Of a DNA stretch of 9,995 nucleotides, positions 1-7,161 are shown piece after piece. The DNA is from Actinomycetota bacterium (GTDB taxonomy: Bacteria; Actinomycetota; Actinomycetes; Nanopelagicales; Nanopelagicaceae): NCBI GenBank assembly GCA_009698515.1, contig WLQA01000023.1, positions 1 through 9,995 on the forward strand. The letters are read 5' to 3'. A program made the position numbers and the translations under genes. The notes under the pieces are model-generated. The model did not search any database and was not told the DNA's origin. It saw nothing but the letters and a program-made list of their open reading frames with translations. Numbering within the stretch: position 1 is the stretch's first letter; every line of letters starts with the position of its first letter.

Positions 1-1068
1 ACTCAAGGCGTAACTTTTGTAACTCGCATGGATTACTTAGCTCCATTATTTAATGAAACTGCATACTGCTTAGGTGTAGAAAAATTATTAGGAATTACAA
101 ATGATGTGCCAGAACGCGCAACTGTAATTCGCGTGATGATGATGGAGTTCAATCGAATCTCATCACACATGGTGGCACTTGGAACTGGCGCACTAGAACT
201 AGGTGCGTTATCACCAATGATCTTTGCCTTCCGTGAACGTGAGAAAGTTTTAGATGTATTTGAATTAGTTGCTGGCTTACGTATGAATATGGCTTATGTG
301 CGTCCAGGTGGCGTTGCGCAGGATCTTCCAGCTGGTGCCCTTACAAAGATTCGTGAAACCGTTAAAGAGTTACGTAAGAATTTCAAAGATAATGAGAAAT
401 TATTAGTTGGCAACTCAATTTGGATGAAGCGCACCCAAGGTATTGGCTACCTAGATTTAGCTGGTTGCACAACACTTGGCATAACTGGTCCAGTGTTGCG
501 TTCAACTGGATTGCCATGGGATCTTCGTAAGGCGCAACCATATTGTGGTTATGAAGATTATCAATTTGATATTCCAACTACAGATACTTGCGATGTTTAT
601 GGCCGGTTCTTAATTCGTATGCAAGAGCTAGAGCAATCACTTCGAATCATTGAACAGTGCGTTGCTAAATTAGAAAAATTAGAAGGTCAACCAGTAATGG
701 TCGCAGATAAGAAAATTGCTTGGCCATCACAACTTGCAATCGGTGGCGATGGAATGGGCAACTCACTAAATCACATCCGCGAAATTATGGGTGAATCAAT
801 GGAGTCACTAATTCACCACTTTAAATTAGTTACCGAAGGTTTCCGCGTGCCTGCGGGACAGGTTTATACAACTGTTGAATCACCACGCGGTGAACTTGGC
901 GTACATTTAGTTTCTGATGGTGGAACTCGTCCTTATCGCGTTCACTTCCGGGAACCTTCATTTAATAATTTGCAATCAACTGCAGCGATGTGTGATGGCA
1001 GCCAGATTGCCGATGTAATTGCTGCTGTTGCATCAATTGATCCTGTTATGGGTGGAGTTGATCGCTAA
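1..1068 (+). CDS. nuoD: NADH-quinone oxidoreductase subunit D (49 kDa subunit), 5'-truncated by window edge
   Basis: NuoD is a hydrophilic subunit at the base of the peripheral arm of complex I. With NuoH and NuoB it forms the quinone-binding cavity. The reading frame is open from base 1, and the residues before the first ATG (base 28) already match the family (TQGVTFVTRMDYL), so that ATG is internal. The 355 visible codons are roughly the C-terminal four fifths of a protein usually about 400-445 aa. The Tyr of the MDYL motif (bases 34-36) aligns with the conserved quinone-site tyrosine (Tyr87 in Thermus Nqo4). Its partner His would be off the window. Other family blocks are NETAYCLGVEKLLGI, the FREREKVLDVFE helix, DLRKAQPYCGYEDYQFD, ESPRGELGVHLVSDGG and the C-terminal DPVMGGVDR. 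It carries no Fe-S cluster. The TAA stop shares one base with the nuoE start (TAATG). A group 4 [NiFe] hydrogenase large subunit is the only related alternative; the neighbours exclude it. Confidence 0.97.
   Translation, partial: TQGVTFVTRMDYLAPLFNETAYCLGVEKLLGITNDVPERATVIRVMMMEFNRISSHMVALGTGALELGALSPMIFAFREREKVLDVFELVAGLRMNMAYVRPGGVAQDLPAGALTKIRETVKELRKNFKDNEKLLVGNSIWMKRTQGIGYLDLAGCTTLGITGPVLRSTGLPWDLRKAQPYCGYEDYQFDIPTTDTCDVYGRFLIRMQELEQSLRIIEQCVAKLEKLEGQPVMVADKKIAWPSQLAIGGDGMGNSLNHIREIMGESMESLIHHFKLVTEGFRVPAGQVYTTVESPRGELGVHLVSDGGTRPYRVHFREPSFNNLQSTAAMCDGSQIADVIAAVASIDPVMGGVDR
1051..1057 (+). promoter_or_regulatory. ribosome binding site of nuoE
   Basis: GGTGGAG lies 10 bases before the nuoE ATG at 1068, inside the last codons of nuoD. 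It supports that start and coupled translation across the TAATG junction. Spacing is slightly long. Confidence 0.55.
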
Positions 1069-1694
1069 TGGCATTTACCACAGAACAAACCTCAGTAATG
1101 GATTCAATTATCGCCCGATATCCACGCAAGCGTTCGGCGATCATGCCGTTGTTGCACTTTGTGCAATCAATCGATGGTTATGTAACAAATGAAGGCATTG
1201 AAGTTATTGCTGAAAAACTAGAGTTAGCTACCGCTGAAGTAACTGCTGTTTCCACTTTTTATACACAATATAAATCAAAGCCAGTAGGTGAGTACCACGT
1301 TGGAATTTGTACCAATACATTGTGTGCGGTTATGGGCGGAGATGCGATATTTGCATCAATTAAAGAGCATTTAGATATTGAAAATGATGGCGTTACAAAA
1401 GATGGCAAAGTTTCTGTAGAACATATTGAATGTAATGCCGCTTGTGATTACGCACCTGTCGTAATGGTGAACTGGGAGTTTTACGATAATCAGACTGTGC
1501 AATCTGTAAAAGATTTAGTAGATGGCGCACGTGCCGGAAATCCACCAGCACCAACTCGCGGTCCAAAAACGCTGCGTACTTGGAAACAAAACTCTGCAGT
1601 TCTTGCCGGAATTTCAGATGGGCTTGCTAATGAAGGCGTGCAAGCTGGCGCACCAACTCTGCTTGGTTTAAAGAAAGCAAAGGGTGGCAACTAA
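1068..1694 (+). CDS. nuoE: NADH-quinone oxidoreductase subunit E (24 kDa subunit, [2Fe-2S] cluster N1a)
   Basis: NuoE is a thioredoxin-fold [2Fe-2S] protein that docks on NuoF at the tip of the peripheral arm. Cluster N1a sits off the main electron path next to FMN. The four ligands are visible: Cys81 and Cys86 (CTNTLC) and Cys122 and Cys126 (CNAAC), giving the C-x4-C...C-x3-C pattern. Residues about 10-70 are the N-terminal helical region (RYPRKRSAIMPLLHFVQ, then EVTAVSTFYTQY). At 208 aa it is longer than minimal NuoE proteins (about 160-180 aa). The extra part is a Gly/Ala/Pro-rich tail from about residue 155, which includes TRGPKTLRTW. The start overlaps the nuoD stop by one base and the stop overlaps the nuoF start by one base. 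HoxE or formate dehydrogenase gamma subunits share the fold, but the operon settles the call. Confidence 0.97.
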   Translation: MAFTTEQTSVMDSIIARYPRKRSAIMPLLHFVQSIDGYVTNEGIEVIAEKLELATAEVTAVSTFYTQYKSKPVGEYHVGICTNTLCAVMGGDAIFASIKEHLDIENDGVTKDGKVSVEHIECNAACDYAPVVMVNWEFYDNQTVQSVKDLVDGARAGNPPAPTRGPKTLRTWKQNSAVLAGISDGLANEGVQAGAPTLLGLKKAKGGN

Positions 1695-2998
1695 TGACAA
1701 AGTTAACGCCTGTTCTTTCTGCGCATTGGGATGAACCAGATTCATTCACAATTGCGGCATATAAGCGCAATGGTGGTTACACAGCTGTTGCTAAAGCATT
1801 AGCAATGCAACCTGATGAAGTAATTCAAATGGTGAAAGATTCAGGTTTACGTGGTCGCGGTGGCGCAGGTTTTCCAACTGGTAGCAAATGGGGATTTATT
1901 CCACAAGGTGATAACAAAGAACATTACATGGTGGTAAATGCTGATGAATCAGAGCCAGGTACTTGTAAAGATATGCCGTTATTGCTGGCTAATCCACATG
2001 TATTAGTTGAAGGAATAATTATTGGTTCATACGCAATTCGCGCTAACTATGCCTTTATTTATATTCGCGGAGAAGTAACTCATGTAGTTCGTCGCGTGCA
2101 ACAAGCAATTACCGATGCATACGCCGCCGGCTTACTTGGTAAAAACATTTTAGGAAAAGGTTTTGATTTGGAATTAGTTTTACATGTTGGCGCTGGTGCA
2201 TATATCTGTGGTGAAGAAACCGCCTTACTTGATTCATTAGAAGGATTCCGTGGCCAACCAAGATTGCGTCCACCATTCCCAGCTATTGCTGGTTTATATG
2301 CAAAGCCAACTGTGGTTAACAATGTGGAATCAATCGCATCAGTACCAGCGATTATTAATAATGGTGTTGCTTGGTTTGGTGGCATGGGCACAGAGAAGAG
2401 CAAGGGTTTTACTCTTTACTCATTATCTGGTCACGTAAATAATCCTGGACAATTTGAAGCACCACTTGGCATCACACTTCGTGAATTACTTGAATTATCT
2501 GGCGGGATACGCAAAGGTCACAAACTTAAGTTTTGGACACCAGGTGGTTCATCTACACCAATCTTTACCGATCAACATTTAGATGTGGCACTGGATTACG
2601 AAGGCGTATCTGCAGCAGGTTCAATGCTTGGCACAAAAGCATTACAAATTTTTGATGAAACTACTTGTGTTGTTCGCGCTGTTTTACGTTGGACTGAGTT
2701 TTATAAACATGAATCTTGCGGAAAGTGCACACCTTGTCGCGAAGGTACCTGGTGGTTGGTTCAAGCACTAAAAGATTTAGAGGCCGGCCGTGGCACAGAA
2801 GCAGATCTAGATAAATTATTAGATCTTTGCGACAACATCATGGGTCGATCATTCTGCGCACTTGCTGATGGTGCAGCAAGTCCAATCATTTCCTCACTTA
2901 AATATTTCCGCCAAGAGTATTTAGATCACTTATCTCAAGGTGGCTGTCCATTTGATCCAGCAGCTTCAACTTTATTTGAAAATGCAGGTGTTAAGTGA
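1694..2998 (+). CDS. nuoF: NADH-quinone oxidoreductase subunit F (51 kDa subunit; NADH/FMN site, [4Fe-4S] cluster N3)
   Basis: NuoF is the entry point of complex I: it binds NADH, accepts hydride on FMN and passes electrons one at a time to cluster N3. The Rossmann-like domain shows the glycine-rich GLRGRGGAGFPTGSKW at residues 51-66, the NADESEPGTCKD block at 82-93 and GAGAYICGEETALLDSLEG at 166-184, all FMN/NADH-site signatures. A ubiquitin-like (SLBB) segment follows at about 240-320. The N3 ligands are Cys342, Cys345 and Cys348 (SCGKCTPC) plus Cys388 (RSFCALADGA). The length, 434 aa, is normal. The ATG overlaps the nuoE stop by one base and has a GGGTGG sequence upstream in the nuoE end. 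The TGA stop is nested in the nuoG GTGA start. HoxF and HydB relatives carry extra Fe-S domains that are absent here. Confidence 0.98.
   Translation: MTKLTPVLSAHWDEPDSFTIAAYKRNGGYTAVAKALAMQPDEVIQMVKDSGLRGRGGAGFPTGSKWGFIPQGDNKEHYMVVNADESEPGTCKDMPLLLANPHVLVEGIIIGSYAIRANYAFIYIRGEVTHVVRRVQQAITDAYAAGLLGKNILGKGFDLELVLHVGAGAYICGEETALLDSLEGFRGQPRLRPPFPAIAGLYAKPTVVNNVESIASVPAIINNGVAWFGGMGTEKSKGFTLYSLSGHVNNPGQFEAPLGITLRELLELSGGIRKGHKLKFWTPGGSSTPIFTDQHLDVALDYEGVSAAGSMLGTKALQIFDETTCVVRAVLRWTEFYKHESCGKCTPCREGTWWLVQALKDLEAGRGTEADLDKLLDLCDNIMGRSFCALADGAASPIISSLKYFRQEYLDHLSQGGCPFDPAASTLFENAGVK
2986..2990 (+). promoter_or_regulatory. ribosome binding site supporting the GTG start of nuoG
   Basis: AGGTG lies only 4 bases before the GTG at 2995, inside the last nuoF codons. 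The short spacing and non-ATG start suggest that nuoG initiation depends on ribosomes terminating at the nuoF TGA (GTGA overlap). An in-frame ATG at 3019 (residue 9) is the alternative start, but the overlap favours GTG. Confidence 0.45.
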
Positions 2999-5319
2999 GT
3001 ACTGAAGTTACAGTGGAAATGATTACCTGTGTTATTGATGGCTTTGAAGTAACGGTGCCAAAAGGAACATTAGTTATTCGCGCGGCTGAGAAATTAGGAA
3101 TTCAAATTCCACGTTTTTGTGATCATCCATTGTTAGATCCAGCTGGTGCTTGTCGTCAATGTTTAGTTGATATCGAAATCAATGGTCGCGCATTTCCGAA
3201 ACCTCAAGCATCTTGCACAATTCCAGTTGAAAATGGAATGGTTGTAAAAACGCAATTAACTTCACCAGTTGCCGACAAAGCGCAAAAAGGAATCATGGAG
3301 TTGTTGTTAATCAACCACCCACTTGATTGCCCAGTTTGCGATAAAGGTGGTGAATGTCCATTACAAAATCAAGCAATGTCTAATGGTCGTGAAACATCTC
3401 GCTATGAGGGTGTAAAACGAACTTTTGAAAAACCAGTTGCAATTTCATCTCAGGTTTTATTAGATCGTGAACGTTGCGTCTTATGCGCACGTTGCACACG
3501 ATTCTCTGAACAAATTGCTGGTGATCCATTTATTACATTAAATGAACGTGGCGCATTGCAACAAGTTGGAATTTATGAAGATGAACCATTTAACTCTTAC
3601 TACTCTGGAAACACAGTACAGATTTGTCCAGTTGGTGCATTAACTGGAACTTCATACCGCTTCCGCGCCCGACCTTTTGATTTGGTTTCAAATGATTCTG
3701 CTTGCGAACACTGCGCATCAGGTTGTGCAATGCGCACCGATGTTCGCCGTGGCAAAACACTGCGCAGATTAGCTGGTGAAGATGCAACTGCGAATGAAGA
3801 GTGGAATTGCGATAAAGGTCGTTGGGCATTTAAGTACGAGGTTAAGAATCGAATTTCAACACCAATGATTAGAAATGCTGCGGGCCAACTTGAAGAAGCA
3901 TCATGGCCAGAGGCACTTGCTGCTGCAGCAAAAGGATTAACTAATGCAAAGGTTGGCGTATTAGTTGGTGGACGTTCAACTGTTGAAGATGCATATGGTT
4001 ACAGCAAATTTGCTCGTGTTGCACTAGGTACCAACAATATTGATTTTAGATCACGAATTAACTCAGCGGAAGAGTTGGAATTTTTTGCAGCTGCAAATTC
4101 AACTGCAACATATAAAGATATTGATAATGCAGATCAAGTCGTCTTACTTGCTTTCGAACCCGAGGATGAATCACCAATAGTTTTTCTTCGTATTTATAAG
4201 CAAGTACGAAAGCGTGCATTAAAAGTTTCAACACTAACGCCATACACAAGTCGTGGCAGCGAAAAATTAAATGCAACTGTTATCAAGATGGTTCCAGGCA
4301 ATGAAGTTGCAGCAATTTCTGCAATTAATGGCTTAACTGGAAAATCTGTTGTGTTAATTGGTGAGCGTTTAAGTGAAACTCCTGGCGCACTTTCAGCAGC
4401 ACTTGAATTAGTAAATAAGTCAGCCGCCAAACTTGGTTATGTACCTCGCCGTGCTGGTGATACCGGAGCCATTGCAGCTGGCGCGGTTGCAAACTTATTA
4501 CCTGGTGGCAGATTAGTTTCAGATGCAACAGCACGCGTAGATGTTGCAGCAGCATGGGGTGCTAGTGCACTTCCAACTGAAACTGGATTAACCACAAATG
4601 AAATTATTGGTAGTGGAACGAATGCAGTATTAATTGGTGGCGTAGATCCTTTTGACATCTCTGCTGAGGCCAAACTTTCACTTTCAAAGAAGTTTGTAGT
4701 CTCCTTAGAAATTCGCGAAAGTGATATCACCGATATTGCACAAGTTGTGTTGCCAGTTGCTGCCGTTGTAGAAAAAAGCGGCTCCTTTATGGATTGGCAA
4801 GGAAAGTCTAGAAAGTTTGATTCAGCAGTTGAGTCATTAAATCGAAGCGATGTCAGAATTCTTTCTATGTTGGCTGATGAAATTGGAAAACCAATTAATT
4901 TGCCTACTGTTAGTGCAGCGCGTAAAGAGTTTGAAGCAATTGGAAATTGGGATGGCGCAAAGCCAAGTATGAAAAGTACTGGTACAGGAGCCTCATTAAA
5001 TGTTGGCGCAGATGAAGCAATTATTTCTTCATGGCGTAACTTGCTTGATAAAGGTTCTTTGCAAGAAGGGGAAGATAACTTAGCTGGCACAGCCAGAGCT
5101 ACAACAGCGGTTATTTCACAATCTCGTGCATCTGCACTTTCAGTAAAAGATGGTGAATTAATTAGAGTTTCAAATACCTATGGCGCAGTTACGCTACCTT
5201 GCACAATTGCAGATATTGATAACTCGGCAATTTGGTTGCCACGTAACTCTACAAACAGCCAATTAATTAAGGTTCTAGGTACTGTAGGTAATTCAATAGT
5301 GAAGGTGAGCAAAGCATGA
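2995..5319 (+). CDS. nuoG: NADH-quinone oxidoreductase subunit G (75 kDa subunit; clusters N1b, N5, N4 and N7)
   Basis: NuoG is the largest peripheral-arm subunit and wires electrons from NuoF towards NuoI. The N-terminal ferredoxin domain holds [2Fe-2S] N1b with Cys42, Cys53, Cys56 and Cys74. N5 has the unusual His ligand, with His108, Cys112, Cys115 and Cys121 (HPLDCPVCDKGGEC). N4 has Cys161, Cys164, Cys167 and Cys211. A fourth motif, Cys237, Cys240, Cys244 and Cys272 (C-x2-C-x3-C-x27-C), matches the off-path cluster N7 found in only some bacterial NuoG. From about residue 230 the protein is a molybdopterin-oxidoreductase-type domain, for example DITDIAQVVLPVAAVVEKSG at 577-596. In this family that domain is a relic without cofactor. 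At 774 aa it is in the usual bacterial range, shorter than E. coli NuoG (about 908). It begins with GTG, overlaps nuoF by 4 bases and overlaps nuoH by 4 bases (ATGA). Confidence 0.97.
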   Translation: MSTEVTVEMITCVIDGFEVTVPKGTLVIRAAEKLGIQIPRFCDHPLLDPAGACRQCLVDIEINGRAFPKPQASCTIPVENGMVVKTQLTSPVADKAQKGIMELLLINHPLDCPVCDKGGECPLQNQAMSNGRETSRYEGVKRTFEKPVAISSQVLLDRERCVLCARCTRFSEQIAGDPFITLNERGALQQVGIYEDEPFNSYYSGNTVQICPVGALTGTSYRFRARPFDLVSNDSACEHCASGCAMRTDVRRGKTLRRLAGEDATANEEWNCDKGRWAFKYEVKNRISTPMIRNAAGQLEEASWPEALAAAAKGLTNAKVGVLVGGRSTVEDAYGYSKFARVALGTNNIDFRSRINSAEELEFFAAANSTATYKDIDNADQVVLLAFEPEDESPIVFLRIYKQVRKRALKVSTLTPYTSRGSEKLNATVIKMVPGNEVAAISAINGLTGKSVVLIGERLSETPGALSAALELVNKSAAKLGYVPRRAGDTGAIAAGAVANLLPGGRLVSDATARVDVAAAWGASALPTETGLTTNEIIGSGTNAVLIGGVDPFDISAEAKLSLSKKFVVSLEIRESDITDIAQVVLPVAAVVEKSGSFMDWQGKSRKFDSAVESLNRSDVRILSMLADEIGKPINLPTVSAARKEFEAIGNWDGAKPSMKSTGTGASLNVGADEAIISSWRNLLDKGSLQEGEDNLAGTARATTAVISQSRASALSVKDGELIRVSNTYGAVTLPCTIADIDNSAIWLPRNSTNSQLIKVLGTVGNSIVKVSKA

Positions 5320-6545
5320 CAAATGCAGAGTTAATTGCTCAAGATCCAGGTTGGATCATCGCTCTTAAAGGTGTAATTATTTTTGCAGTATGCGTAGTTC
5401 TTACCATCATGGCTGTTTGGGGAGAGCGCCGAATTGTGGCACGTATGCAAATGCGCCTTGGACCCAACCGAGTTGGAAAGTTTGGTTTATTACAAGGTTT
5501 AGTCGATGGCGTGAAGCTGGCACTAAAAGAGGATTTAATTCCAAAAGCAGCTGACCGAATTGTCTTTGTAATTGCGCCAATTATTAGCGTTACTGCCTGC
5601 TTTATGTCCTTTGCAGTTATTCCATTATCTGGTGAAGTTAATTTCTTTGGACACAAAACAGCAATGCAATTAACCGATCTACCAGTTGGCGTGCTTTATG
5701 TATTAGCAATTGCATCTGTTGGAGTTTACGGAATTGTTTTAGCGGGTTGGTCATCTGGCTCTACCTATCCTTTACTTGGTGGCTTGCGCTCTTCTGCACA
5801 AGTTATTTCTTATGAAGTTGCCATGGGACTTTCTTTAGTTGCCGTCTTTATTTACTCCGGTTCAATGTCTACTTCTGAAATTGTAGAAGCACAAAATCAA
5901 TGGTGGTACGCCGTAATTCTCTTCCCATCCTTTGTAATTTATGCAATATCTATGGTGGGCGAAACAAACCGAGCACCATTTGATTTAGCTGAAGCTGAAG
6001 GTGAATTAGTTGGTGGATTCCATACTGAATACTCATCATTAAAGTTCGCATTATTTTTCTTAGCTGAGTATGTAAATATCATTGCAGTTTCAGCGCTAGC
6101 CACCACCTTATTCTTGGGTGGATACCACGCACTTCCCGGATTAGGTTTTACAGAACAGTGGCTTGGTGGTTGGTTCACAGTTGTTTGGTTCTTCGCCAAA
6201 GTACTTCTCTTCTTCTTTATCTTTGTTTGGCTCCGTGGAACTTTACCAAGACTTCGTTATGACCAGTTCATGCAATTTGGCTGGAAAGTATTAATACCAG
6301 TATCACTTGCTTGGATCTTGGTGGTTTCAACTCTTCGAGTAATGTCACAACAAGGCTCTTCTCGATTCGCAATCATGTCATTTACTTTTGCAGTAGTTCT
6401 TATCTACTTCATTGTCACTACCTTTATGGAGAAATCTAAGAAGCAATTGCAAGAAGCTGCGATTGTTAAGGATTCTGCAGCACCTAATTTTCCAGTTCCA
6501 GAAATTCCTAATTCCAAAGATAGAGCGGAGCAATTAAATGGCTGA
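5316..6545 (+). CDS. nuoH: NADH-quinone oxidoreductase subunit H (membrane subunit at the quinone site)
   Basis: NuoH (ND1) anchors the peripheral arm to the membrane arm and forms the tunnel through which quinone reaches cluster N2. Diagnostic blocks are WGERRIVARMQMRLGPNRVG at residues 35-54, GLVDGVKLALKEDLIP at 61-76 and the acidic loop NRAPFDLAEAEGELVGGFHT at 218-237, which lines the quinone cavity and proton-coupling path. Hydrophobic segments lie at roughly 14-36, 82-104, 122-144, 163-183, 198-215, 243-266, 286-306 and 324-342, the eight expected helices. A ninth lies at about 351-371, followed by a charged cytosolic tail of about 38 residues. E. coli NuoH is about 325 aa and ends after helix 8, so the 409 aa length is an extension of the type I associate with actinobacteria. 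The ATG lies within the nuoG stop (ATGA), with AAGGTGAG 6 bases upstream. The 3' end overlaps nuoI by 8 bases. Confidence 0.97.
   Translation: MTNAELIAQDPGWIIALKGVIIFAVCVVLTIMAVWGERRIVARMQMRLGPNRVGKFGLLQGLVDGVKLALKEDLIPKAADRIVFVIAPIISVTACFMSFAVIPLSGEVNFFGHKTAMQLTDLPVGVLYVLAIASVGVYGIVLAGWSSGSTYPLLGGLRSSAQVISYEVAMGLSLVAVFIYSGSMSTSEIVEAQNQWWYAVILFPSFVIYAISMVGETNRAPFDLAEAEGELVGGFHTEYSSLKFALFFLAEYVNIIAVSALATTLFLGGYHALPGLGFTEQWLGGWFTVVWFFAKVLLFFFIFVWLRGTLPRLRYDQFMQFGWKVLIPVSLAWILVVSTLRVMSQQGSSRFAIMSFTFAVVLIYFIVTTFMEKSKKQLQEAAIVKDSAAPNFPVPEIPNSKDRAEQLNG
6527..6530 (+). promoter_or_regulatory. ribosome binding site deciding the nuoI start
   Basis: GGAG lies 7 bases before the ATG at 6538, inside the nuoH C-terminal codons. 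The good spacing favours this start over the in-frame ATG at 6553 (residue 6). It means that nuoH and nuoI overlap by 8 bases in different frames. Confidence 0.55.
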
Positions 6546-7161
6546 TGAGTTAATGCCTCGTTCTAATGAGAATGGCTTAGAAAAAGCTAATGAATCTAAG
6601 GCACCAATTACAAATAATGAGCCGGCAACATTCTTTAAGCAGTTACTTGGTTTCTGGGTAACTTTCCGAACCATGTTTCAGAAAGTAAACACTGTTCAAT
6701 ACCCTGAAGTTAAAGAACCAACTGCGCCAAGGTTTCATGGTCGTCATCAATTAAATCGTCACCCAGATGGTTTAGAAAAATGTATTGGTTGCGAGTTATG
6801 TGCCTGGGCATGTCCTGCAGATGCAATTTATGTTGAAGGTGCCGATAACAAACCAGGTGAGCAATTTTCACCAGGTGAGCGCTATGGCAAGGTTTATCAA
6901 ATTAATTATTTGCGTTGTATTTTTTGCGGACTTTGCATTGAAGCATGTCCAACTCGCGCATTAACAATGACAAATGAGTATGAGCTTGCCGACAATACGC
7001 GCGGAAAATTGATCTTTGAAAAAGAGGATTTATTAGGACCACTACGTGCTGGCATGGTGCCACCTCCGCATCCAATGTATCCAAACACAACTGATGCAAA
7101 TTATTACCGTGGTGAAGTTCCAAATGCACATCCATCGCAAGGTGTAATTAAGAATGATTAA
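6538..7161 (+). CDS. nuoI: NADH-quinone oxidoreductase subunit I (two [4Fe-4S] clusters N6a and N6b)
   Basis: NuoI is an 8Fe ferredoxin-type subunit lying on the membrane surface. It passes electrons from NuoG to cluster N2 in NuoB, the final donor to quinone. Two classic C-x2-C-x2-C-x3-CP motifs are intact: Cys82, 85, 88 and 92 (CIGCELCAWACP) and Cys127, 130, 133 and 137 (CIFCGLCIEACP). An amphipathic segment at about residues 32-52 (FFKQLLGFWVTFRTMFQKV) fits the membrane-surface helix. The sequence around the first motif (GRHQLNRHPDGLEKC) and the ERYGKVYQINYLRC stretch strongly resemble actinobacterial NuoI. The first 30 residues are a polar Asn/Glu/Lys-rich extension with no recognisable domain. 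The 207 aa length is normal to slightly long. It overlaps nuoH and nuoJ by 8 bases each. Confidence 0.97.
   Translation: MADELMPRSNENGLEKANESKAPITNNEPATFFKQLLGFWVTFRTMFQKVNTVQYPEVKEPTAPRFHGRHQLNRHPDGLEKCIGCELCAWACPADAIYVEGADNKPGEQFSPGERYGKVYQINYLRCIFCGLCIEACPTRALTMTNEYELADNTRGKLIFEKEDLLGPLRAGMVPPPHPMYPNTTDANYYRGEVPNAHPSQGVIKND

Noticed and set aside
28..30. ATG at 28 as the start of nuoD
   Set aside because: The frame is open upstream to base 1 and the residues there match conserved NuoD sequence, so this Met is internal and the true start is off the window.
2080..2403. Minus-strand open frame inside nuoF
   Set aside because: It is antisense to conserved NuoF sequence including the GAGAYICGEE block, has no recognisable domain and no supporting start context.
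4437..5090. A 217-codon open frame on the minus strand inside nuoG
   Set aside because: It is entirely antisense to the well-supported molybdopterin-type domain of NuoG, its translation (Ser/Ala/Pro-rich) resembles no family I know, and it has no operon context. Codon bias of the sense gene explains it.
1068..5319. nuoE-F-G as part of a bidirectional hydrogenase or formate dehydrogenase
   Set aside because: NuoE, NuoF and NuoG have relatives in Hox, Hyd and Fdh complexes, but here they are embedded between nuoD and nuoH-I-J-K-L with no hydrogenase or formate dehydrogenase catalytic subunit.
5339..5656. Minus-strand open frame inside nuoH
   Set aside because: It is antisense to the first helices and the highly conserved GERRIVARMQMRLGPNRVG block, with no recognisable domain.
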